NCBI RefSeq assembly: GCF_011045025.1
Contig: NZ_JAAKZX010000053.1
Coordinates: 1-49,745, forward strand
Source: Streptomyces ureilyticus
Lineage (GTDB): Bacteria; Actinomycetota; Actinomycetes; Streptomycetales; Streptomycetaceae
Direction of reading: 5' to 3'
Length of the DNA: 49,745 bases
Shown here: in pieces, positions 40,272 through 46,218 of the stretch
Position numbering within the stretch: position 1 is the stretch's first letter
How the letters are laid out: each line of letters starts with the position of its first letter
The notes under the pieces: model-generated
Told to the model about the DNA's origin: nothing
What the model saw: the letters and a program-made list of their open reading frames with translations, nothing else
The model's database searches: none
Translations under genes and position numbers: made by a program

Positions 40272-40325
40272 GAATCCCCCTCGTTCACGAGGGGGAGGAA
40301 GTCAAGCCTGCTTCTCCTGCCGGAA
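40150..40325 (+). ncRNA. predicted omega/reRNA at the TnpB element right end
   Basis: By analogy with other TnpB elements, the guide RNA scaffold should overlap the end of tnpB and run to the right boundary at 40305, with the guide copied from flanking DNA beginning GCCTGCTTCTCCTGCC. Visible support is the hairpin at 40276-40295 close to the boundary. The 5' limit is a guess. Confidence 0.45.
40276..40295 (+). repeat. right-end subterminal hairpin of the TnpB element
   Basis: CCCCCTCG and CGAGGGGG form a perfect 8-bp stem around loop TTCA, ten bases before the right boundary. Confidence 0.8.
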
Positions 40326-40568
40326 AAGCACGAGGTGCTCGTGATAGAGCACGCCGCCGCGGATGTCGCCCGTCGCCGTGAACCCGGTGTCGTCGACGTA
40401 GTCCAGGTGGCTGCCGGTCACCGTGTACCGGCCGGTGTACGCGCTGCGCCGGTCGCCGCGGGCTTCGTCGTAGCGGCCGTCGGGGCGCAGCTCCTGGCGT
40501 ATGTGACCGTCCGCGGTCACCCACATCCCGACCACGTCGACGCTGTCGTCGTCAGCGGTCCTGGCCAT
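40302..40568 (-). CDS. Atu4866-domain protein
   Basis: An 88-residue protein with the Atu4866 pattern: VGMWVTADGHIRQELRPDGR, YDEARGDRRSAYTGRYTVTG, HLDYVDDTGFTATGDIRGGV and LYHEHLVLFR. This is a small beta-barrel-like family of unknown function, commonly found beside MmyB-type XRE regulators, as here. ATG at 40568 follows GAGGAG by seven bases. The last codons are altered by the TnpB insertion: the stop TGA is now supplied by the element's right end, and the protein sequence ...EKQA is unchanged compared with the reconstructed empty site. Confidence 0.8.
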   Translation of the reverse strand: MARTADDDSVDVVGMWVTADGHIRQELRPDGRYDEARGDRRSAYTGRYTVTGSHLDYVDDTGFTATGDIRGGVLYHEHLVLFRQEKQA

Positions 40569-40650
40569 GGCGAACTCCTCTCGTCCGTCGGTGCGGTTCT
40601 GTCCTGCGCCACCGAGTCTGGGCAGGTCGGCGACCATCAACCAGGACGAG

Positions 40651-40681
40651 TGCTGCCTGGGTGCGGCACACCCAGGCAGCA
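40651..40681. promoter_or_regulatory. 31-bp perfect interrupted palindrome, candidate XRE operator
   Basis: TGCTGCCTGGGTG (40651-40663) and CACCCAGGCAGCA (40669-40681) are exact 13-bp arms around CGGCA. It lies between the divergent Atu4866 gene and the XRE regulator, whose -10-like box TAGCCT (40697-40702) is 15 bp away. It is the likely operator for the adjacent XRE protein. Confidence 0.75.
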
Positions 40682-40708
40682 CGCCGATCCGCCGCCTAGC
40701 CTGAGGCC

Positions 40709-41557
40709 ATGGCTGACAACCACTTGGGAGACTTCCTTCGCGCGCGGCGGGCGGGCCTGCAGCCGGAGGACGTCGGCATGGCGAGCTACGGGGTCCGGCG
40801 CGTCACCGGACTACGCCGTGAGGAGGTCGCCGTCCTCGCCGGGGTGAACGCCGACTACTACACCCGCCTGGAACAGGGCCGCGAACGCCACCCCTCCCCC
40901 CAAGTGCTGGACGCCCTCAGCCGCGCACTGCGCCTCGATACGGACGCTCGCGCCCACCTGTTCCGGCTGGCCGGGACCATCTCGAGCGACCAGCCGTCCG
41001 TCCACGCCCCCGACAGGGTCGGTCCGGCGCTGCGCCAGCTGATGGACGGATACCCGAACACTCCGGCGTTCGTGATCAACCCGACGCTGGACATCATCGC
41101 CGCGAACGCCCTGACCGACGCCCTGTACTCCCCCTTCGAGCCGGCGGACAACCTGGCCCGGATGGCGTTCCTCGATCCCGCGCATCGCACCTTCTACCCG
41201 GACTGGAACGCGACAGCCCAGGCCACCGTGGCCAATCTGCGCCAGGCAGCAGGACTCGACCCGGACAACCCCCGGCTACGCGAACTCGTCCGCACCCTCA
41301 CCGAGCACAGCGCGGACTTCACCCGCCTGTGGAACGCCCACACCGTGCGCGGCAAGACCCAGGACGCCAAGCATTTCCTCCACCCGGACGTCGGCCAACT
41401 CACCCTCACGTACCAGGCGTTCGACGTACGCGATGCTCCAGGCCAACAACTCGTCATCTACCACGCCGAACCAGGCAGCCCCAGTGCCCAGGCCCTGGAC
41501 CTCCTCGGCTCCCTCCACGCCACCCGCCACCAGGCGGAGCACCGTCGCCACGGCTAG
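40709..41557 (+). CDS. XRE family regulator with MmyB-like ligand-binding domain
   Basis: A 282-residue regulator. The N-terminal HTH reads DNHLGDFLRARRAGLQPEDV, then RRVTGLRREEVAVLAGVNAD with YYTRLEQGRERHPSPQVLDA (residues about 4-72). The C-terminal MmyB-like PAS-type domain (about 100-270) contains PAFVINPTLDIIAANALTDA and KHFLHPDVGQLTLTYQAFDV with LVIYHAEPGSPSAQALDLL. Such domains may bind fatty acids or other small ligands. The start is ATG with no Shine-Dalgarno and TAGCCT six bases upstream, so the mRNA is probably leaderless. It should repress the divergent Atu4866-HAD unit. Confidence 0.9.
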   Translation: MADNHLGDFLRARRAGLQPEDVGMASYGVRRVTGLRREEVAVLAGVNADYYTRLEQGRERHPSPQVLDALSRALRLDTDARAHLFRLAGTISSDQPSVHAPDRVGPALRQLMDGYPNTPAFVINPTLDIIAANALTDALYSPFEPADNLARMAFLDPAHRTFYPDWNATAQATVANLRQAAGLDPDNPRLRELVRTLTEHSADFTRLWNAHTVRGKTQDAKHFLHPDVGQLTLTYQAFDVRDAPGQQLVIYHAEPGSPSAQALDLLGSLHATRHQAEHRRHG

Positions 41558-41580
41558 GCACGGGCGGCGCTGACGAACCG

Positions 41581-42243
41581 TCATGACCCAGTTATGGCCC
41601 GGTTCCCCGCCAAAGGCACCACCGTGTAGAAGAGCCGCTTCCAGGCCCCGGACCTGGTCAGGGCCAGTCCCAGCGGCTCCAGGCAGGAACTCAGCCTGTC
41701 GAGCCGGGCACGCAGGGCCGCACGGTTCAGGGGTTGTTCGGCGGTGCCGAGCAATCGGCTCAGGTCGTGGCAGCACCACGGCTGTCGATCGGTGAGCAGC
41801 AGACGCAGGAGCAGTCTCTGCGAGCCGTGGTGGGGAAGCATCGAGGCCGGCGGGGAAACCTGCGCGTGGGGTACGGGCGTCGCCGAGGCCAGCGAGCGCC
41901 GTTCTGTCGCCAGTCGTACGGCCAGTTCCTGGATCGGCATGTTCCGGGTCAGGACATTGTCGGCTCCCGCGTCGAGGAGGTCGGCGGCATCGGTGCCTTC
42001 GGGCACGAGCGCTATGACGGGCGCCAGTCGGCGCAGCAGTCCGACGCGATGTTCCAGGCCGGGTCTCCACCGCTCGTCCGGTACGTCGAGGATCGCGAGC
42101 GACCGCGGTTCGGTCAGCAGCTCTTCGTAGGCGCGGTGCGATCCCCACGGGTGGACGAGCGGAGGGAGTAATCGTGCCCCGCGCAGGGCGCGCAGAAGAG
42201 GTCCGCTGCGGGATCGGTCGAGAGAAACGATGACGTAGGTCAT
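41581..42243 (-). CDS. response-regulator-like protein with degenerate receiver and putative winged helix
   Basis: A 220-residue protein, not recognised as a named family. Residues 1-115 resemble a receiver domain (MTYVIVSLDRSRSGPLLRAL; ...APVIALVPEGTDAADLLDAG; ADNVLTRNMPIQELAVRLAT), the last part matching the alpha4-beta5-alpha5 face of response regulators. The usual phospho-acceptor region reads SLAILDVPDE, where the Asp may or may not be equivalent. Residues 140-215 (QRLLLRLLLTDRQPWCCHDL, AALRARLDRLSSCLEPLGLA) look like an atypical winged helix. There is no kinase gene nearby. It follows a 36-codon peptide gene by 12 nt. Confidence 0.6.
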   Translation of the reverse strand: MTYVIVSLDRSRSGPLLRALRGARLLPPLVHPWGSHRAYEELLTEPRSLAILDVPDERWRPGLEHRVGLLRRLAPVIALVPEGTDAADLLDAGADNVLTRNMPIQELAVRLATERRSLASATPVPHAQVSPPASMLPHHGSQRLLLRLLLTDRQPWCCHDLSRLLGTAEQPLNRAALRARLDRLSSCLEPLGLALTRSGAWKRLFYTVVPLAGNRAITGS

Positions 42244-42255
42244 GCTGCTGTTCAC

Positions 42256-42366
42256 TCAGCGGGCGAGGAGGTATCGGAGTGCCTTGGTGATGTCGGTCGC
42301 ACCACTGAAGGCAACGTTGTCAACAGGTCGGCGCTCATGGTCCGAGTTCAGGGTGGTCAGTGTCAT
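42256..42366 (-). CDS. 36-residue peptide encoded upstream of the response-regulator-like gene
   Basis: ATG at 42366 has AAGGGGC six bases upstream, a good ribosome site. The peptide starts MTLTTLNSDHERR and ends ITKALRYLLAR, with a Ser/Gly-containing middle and no Cys. Its stop is 12 nt before the next gene, so the two should be co-transcribed. It could be a small regulatory protein, a signalling peptide or a precursor peptide, but no modification enzyme lies nearby. The call rests on ribosome site and operon position. Confidence 0.5.
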   Translation of the reverse strand: MTLTTLNSDHERRPVDNVAFSGATDITKALRYLLAR

Positions 42367-42540
42367 GGTGCGCCCCTTCGGTCGGCTGCGGGACGCGTCC
42401 GCCAGTCCACGGACACGTAGAGCCTGCCATGTTCGAGTCGACATACGGTCAGCATTCGATCAACGTGTCCGGAAGTGGCGCACCTGTTACGGGGCCCTGC
42501 GGACTCCACGGCCGACTGGCCCGTACGGAAGGGGCGTTCA

Positions 42541-42570
42541 CTGCTGACCGGAGTGGACCCCGGTCAGCAG
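42541..42570. terminator. stem-loop after the DUF4360 gene
   Basis: CTGCTGACCGG (42541-42551) and CCGGTCAGCAG (42560-42570) form a perfect 11-bp stem with an 8-nt loop, 34 nt past the DUF4360 stop codon. Confidence 0.65.
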
Positions 42571-42603
42571 CGAACAACGGGTCAGGGGCGCCGTGTTCCG
42601 GCG

Positions 42604-43254
42604 TTACCTCCCGGGACACTCCTTCCAGGCCAGGTGATAGATGGTGCTGATGTCACCGTCGGTGGAGTCCATGGTCATGAAGCTCGTGCTGCCGGGCGCG
42701 GAGGTTCCCGCGTTGACCCGCAGTTCCGTGTTGATGTTGAAGTTGCGCTGAACACCGCAGGGCGCCCAGACCAGTTGGGCCCAGTCGGTGGTGTCGGTCG
42801 CCTGCCAGTTGTCGTTGTAGGGGCCTCTGAAGGGATGGGTTCTGGACTCCGTGTTCGGCGATCCCTGGAAGTAGTACGAGGCCTTCTGGGTGCTGCTCGC
42901 GCCCGGCTGGAGCGAGGCGAAGCCTCTGTAGTCGGCGCTCGCGACCGCATAGGTGAAGCCCTGCGGTACGTGGACGATGAGGTTGAGCTGGCAGTTCTTG
43001 CGGAACGCGGTGGGACTGGCGCCGCCGCCCACCTGGGCGAGGTAGTCGCTGTACGTCACCGTGAAGGCGGTGTTGTCCTGCGAGACGGCGACGGCGGCCG
43101 TCCCCTGGGGGCAACCCGACCCGTTGACCGTGGCGACCTCGATCACGATCTTGTCCGGGGGCGGGTCGGCGATCGCGGAGGAGCCCTGCGGCGCGGGGAG
43201 CGCCGAGGCGAACAGCGCGGTGACCGCGCCGCTCAGAAGCAGTCCACCAGTCAT
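42604..43254 (-). CDS. secreted DUF4360 protein
   Basis: A 216-residue exported protein. The signal peptide is MTGGLLLSGAVTALFASALP with PAPQG after it. The mature part has the DUF4360 pattern: IVIEVATVNGSGCPQGTAAV, AFTVTYSDYLAQVGGGASPT, RKNCQLNLIVHVPQGFTYAV, YRGFASLQPGASS, and a terminal IYHLAWKECP. Four cysteines (GCPQG, KNCQL, APCGV, KECP) probably pair as disulfides. The biological role of the family is not known. ATG at 43254 follows GGAAGAAA. The frame is open for 75 codons upstream but that part lacks a ribosome site. Confidence 0.85.
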   Translation of the reverse strand: MTGGLLLSGAVTALFASALPAPQGSSAIADPPPDKIVIEVATVNGSGCPQGTAAVAVSQDNTAFTVTYSDYLAQVGGGASPTAFRKNCQLNLIVHVPQGFTYAVASADYRGFASLQPGASSTQKASYYFQGSPNTESRTHPFRGPYNDNWQATDTTDWAQLVWAPCGVQRNFNINTELRVNAGTSAPGSTSFMTMDSTDGDISTIYHLAWKECPGR

Positions 43255-43386
43255 TTTCTTCCAATCCGGTGCTTCGGTGGTCCGGGCGGTGCGGGCAGGT
43301 GCCGGCGCCGCCGGGTTGGGGGGTGCGGTGTCCGCCTGCGCGGAGACTGTCGCTGACCAGGTGCGTCGGATGGAGCGAGGGCGTAC

Positions 43387-43423
43387 GCATGCGCCCGCGA
43401 TGGCATGCCAGTCATGCGCATGC
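43387..43423. repeat. three GCATGC sites in the DUF4360 upstream region
   Basis: GCATGC occurs at 43387-43392, 43403-43408 (inside the palindrome TGGCATGCCA) and 43418-43423, about 15-16 bp apart. It lies in the 436-nt gap between the DUF4360 start and the second peptide transporter. It may be a regulator site array; nothing else is recognised in the rest of that gap except the promoter at 43594. Confidence 0.35.
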
Positions 43424-43593
43424 CAAATACGGAGGCACACTCGCGACCTCGTGAAGGAAATGTGAAGGCCGCGAGCCATCGCGCATCATATGGGGCTGCA
43501 TCCCGGCCGACTAGGGCGATCTCCGGCCATTCACGACAGGGGCGGCCGGGCGGGCCGACAGCCCCCGGCCCAGGTTCGTTTGCTGCACGCATC

Positions 43594-43624
43594 TTGACGC
43601 GTTCAGCATGGGCGATCTCATAAT
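43594..43624 (+). promoter_or_regulatory. sigma-70-like promoter of the second peptide transporter operon
   Basis: TTGACG (43594-43599) and CATAAT (43619-43624) are separated by 19 bp, slightly longer than the optimum. A start near 43631 would give a leader of about 60 nt before the GTG at 43691. Confidence 0.45.
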
Positions 43625-43690
43625 GCTCGCGTCCACATATCTAAACGAAGTTTCTTCTTGTGGACGCAGCTCGAACAGCACGGAGGATCA

Positions 43691-45262
43691 GTGACCGGTC
43701 CAGGCTTATTACGAACCCGCTCGACGGTCCGTCCTCGACGGGGGCGGGTGACGGGTGCGTTCATGTCCGTATGCGTGCTGCTCGTCGTCTCCGGGTGTTC
43801 GGTGGCGGGTGCCGACCCCATCGGTGAGGGCCCGGACATCTTGCGCGTCGTCCTGTCCGAGGAGCCGCCGACCCTCGAGCCCTGCGATGCCTCGCTCACC
43901 GCGACGGGCCGGGTGACGCGGGCCAACATCACGGAGGCGCTCACCGAGCGCGAGCCGTCCACGGGGCGGCTGGAACAGGCGCTGGCCACCAAGTGGACCC
44001 GTACGTCGCCCACTTCGTGGACCTTCACGCTCCGCGAGGGCGTCACCTTCCATGACGGCACACCGTTCACGGCGGAGGCGGCGGCGTTCTCGATCAAGCG
44101 CGCCACAGACTCGGACATCGACTGCAATGTCGACGGCTACATCTTCACCGACAGCGAGGTCACCGCAACTCCCGTCAATGACACGACGCTTGAGGTCAAG
44201 ACGGCGAAGCCGGACCCGATCCTCCCGCTGCGCCTGTCCTTCGTCGAGATCGTGCCGACGACCACCAACCCCAGTGCCAGGGTGCGCGAGCCGGTGGGCA
44301 CGGGCCCGTACCGGGTCGACGAATGGAGCCAGGGCCGCTTCCTTCGCCTGAAGCGCTACCCCGGCTACTGGGGCAAGGCCCCCGAGTACGCCGCGGCGAA
44401 GTACGTATGGCGGGCGGAGGGCAGCGTACGCGCGGCCATGGTCACCAATGACGAGGCGGATGTCGCGATCGGGCTCGCTCCCGAGGACGGGGCGGGCGAC
44501 CGGGCGGTGGAGTTCGCCACCAACGAGGTCTCGTTCCTGCGGATGGACGCCGACAAGCCACCGCTCGACGACCTCCGGATCCGCCGCGCCATCAACTACG
44601 CCATCGACCGCGAGGGCCTGGTCACGGCGGTCTTCGCGGGCCGGCCGAGCGGCCAGCTCGTCGCGAAGGGCGTCACGGGACACAACCCGCGCGTACGGCC
44701 CTGGCCGTACGACCCGGAGCGCGCGAAGAAACTCGTGGCCGAGGCCCGCGCCGACGGAGTCCCGACGAACCGGACCATCACGATCATCGGCCGCAACGCC
44801 ATCTACCCCAAGGCGGCAGAGGCGATGGAGGTCGTACAGGACGGCCTGCTCAAGGCCGGGCTGAAGGTCGAGATCAAGATGCTCGACGTCAACGCCTGGC
44901 TGGAGTACCTGTTGCGGCCCTTCCCCAAGGGCATCGGCCCCACCCTCCTCCAGGCGCAACACGGCAACCAGGCGGGGGACGCCGCGTTCACGATGGGGCA
45001 GATCTACGGCAGCAAGGGCGCGCAGAGCAGTTACGGCACTCCTGAACTGGACGCGTTGATCGACCAGGCCCAGCTCGCCGGGGGCGAGGCGCGGCAGAAG
45101 GCGTTCGCGGACACCTTCGCGTACCAGAACGACGAGGTCGTACGGGACGCCGTCATGGCCAACATGACCGGCATCATGGCCCTTTCCCCGAACGTCCGTT
45201 ACGAGCCCGACTCGGCCACGAATGACGAGATGCGGCTCGCCGACATGCACCGTACGGACTGA
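43691..45262 (+). CDS. peptide ABC transporter substrate-binding lipoprotein (second system)
   Basis: A 523-residue SBP_bac_5 protein. GTG at 43691 has GGAGG seven bases upstream. The signal peptide (GAFMSVCVLLVVSGCSVAG) ends at a lipobox Cys in VVSGC. Typical landmarks are LREGVTFHDGTPFTAEAAAF with SIKRATDS, GTGPYRVDEWSQGRFLRLKR, and DLRIRRAINYAIDREGLVTA. It is only distantly like the binding protein at 6195, so it probably binds a different ligand. It is the first of four genes in this operon. Confidence 0.9.
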   Translation: MTGPGLLRTRSTVRPRRGRVTGAFMSVCVLLVVSGCSVAGADPIGEGPDILRVVLSEEPPTLEPCDASLTATGRVTRANITEALTEREPSTGRLEQALATKWTRTSPTSWTFTLREGVTFHDGTPFTAEAAAFSIKRATDSDIDCNVDGYIFTDSEVTATPVNDTTLEVKTAKPDPILPLRLSFVEIVPTTTNPSARVREPVGTGPYRVDEWSQGRFLRLKRYPGYWGKAPEYAAAKYVWRAEGSVRAAMVTNDEADVAIGLAPEDGAGDRAVEFATNEVSFLRMDADKPPLDDLRIRRAINYAIDREGLVTAVFAGRPSGQLVAKGVTGHNPRVRPWPYDPERAKKLVAEARADGVPTNRTITIIGRNAIYPKAAEAMEVVQDGLLKAGLKVEIKMLDVNAWLEYLLRPFPKGIGPTLLQAQHGNQAGDAAFTMGQIYGSKGAQSSYGTPELDALIDQAQLAGGEARQKAFADTFAYQNDEVVRDAVMANMTGIMALSPNVRYEPDSATNDEMRLADMHRTD

Positions 45263-45277
45263 GGGAGGAGCGGGCCG

Positions 45278-46204
45278 ATGTTCACCATGCTGCGCCGTCG
45301 CGCGGTCTCCAGCGTGATCCCCCTGCTGGTCGTGGTTCTCGGGGTGTTCTTCCTCGCTCGCCTCACCGGGGACCCCGCCAATCTGTACCTGCCGCTCAGC
45401 GCGACACCCGAGATGCGGGCCGAGTTCGCCGCCCGCAACGGTCTCGACGACCCGCTGCTCGCCCAGTTCGGTGACTACCTCGGCCAGGTCGTCCACCTGG
45501 ACTTCGGTGAATCGCTGCGCACCGCTCAACCGGCGGGTGAGGCGGTGCTGCGGGCCTTCCCCGCCACGCTTCAGCTGGCCGGCTGGACGATGCTGCTCGC
45601 CATCCTGGGCGCCGTGCTGATCGGCAGCATGGCGGCGTACCGCCCCAACTCGGCGACCGACCGGTTCGCGAGTTTCCTGTCCTCCACGGCCGCAAGCGTT
45701 CCCGACTTCTGGTTCGCCATCATGGGCGTCCTGGTGTTCGCGGTGACACTCGGCTGGCTGCCCACCTCCGGCACGAGCGGCGCGGCGGCGTGGGTGCTGC
45801 CCGTGGTGACGCTGCTGATCCGCCCGTTCGGGGTGCTGGTGCAGGTGGTACGCGGCGCCATGGTCTCCGCTCTGTCCGCCCCGTACGTCAAGGTGGCGCG
45901 CAGCAAGGGGGCGAGTGAGTCGAGGGTGGTCTTCGGGCACGCCCTGCGCAACGCGGCGGCACCGGCGCTCACCGTCGCGGGTGACCTCGCTGTCGGACTG
46001 GTCAACGGGGCCGTCGTCGTCGAGACGATCTTCGGCTGGCCCGGCATCGGCAAGCTCATGATCGACTCGGTGCTTCAGCGTGACTTCGCGGTCCTGCAAG
46101 CCGCGGTACTGCTCACCGCTCTGGTGATCTTCGCGCTCAACATCCTGGTGGACATCTGTCACGCGCTCCTCGACCCGCGGGTCCGGCAGCAGGCGGCGGC
46201 GTGA
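45278..46204 (+). CDS. peptide ABC transporter permease (DppB type, second system)
   Basis: A 308-residue permease with DppB features: the first helix region VSSVIPLLVVVLGVFFLARL with TGDPANLYLPLSATPEMRAE, then ARNGLDDPLLAQFGDYLGQV, and an EAA loop YVKVARSKGASESRVVFGHA with LRNAAAPALT. ATG at 45278 has GGGAGGAG ten bases upstream. Its stop overlaps a GTG (GTGA), and AAGGAGGT for the next gene lies directly after. Confidence 0.92.
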   Translation: MFTMLRRRAVSSVIPLLVVVLGVFFLARLTGDPANLYLPLSATPEMRAEFAARNGLDDPLLAQFGDYLGQVVHLDFGESLRTAQPAGEAVLRAFPATLQLAGWTMLLAILGAVLIGSMAAYRPNSATDRFASFLSSTAASVPDFWFAIMGVLVFAVTLGWLPTSGTSGAAAWVLPVVTLLIRPFGVLVQVVRGAMVSALSAPYVKVARSKGASESRVVFGHALRNAAAPALTVAGDLAVGLVNGAVVVETIFGWPGIGKLMIDSVLQRDFAVLQAAVLLTALVIFALNILVDICHALLDPRVRQQAAA

Positions 46205-46218
46205 GTCAAGGAGGTGAC

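Larger units (their letters stand above)
38898..40305 (+). mobile_element. TnpB-only IS200/IS605-type element
   Basis: An element of about 1.41 kb carrying one tnpB gene and no tnpA transposase. Left boundary: flank TTCAT at 38893-38897, a TAM-like pentamer similar in form to TTGAT of ISDra2. Right boundary: ...GTCAA at 40305, the TCAA end seen in the IS608 group. Subterminal hairpins lie near both ends, each preceded by GGAATCC. There are no terminal inverted repeats and no target duplication, as expected for this family. Exact ends are supported by the restored gene junction when the element is removed on paper. Confidence 0.8.

Noticed and set aside
42256..42366. Lasso or lanthipeptide precursor.
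   Set aside because: There is no Cys, no recognisable leader, and no cyclase, dehydratase or protease gene nearby.
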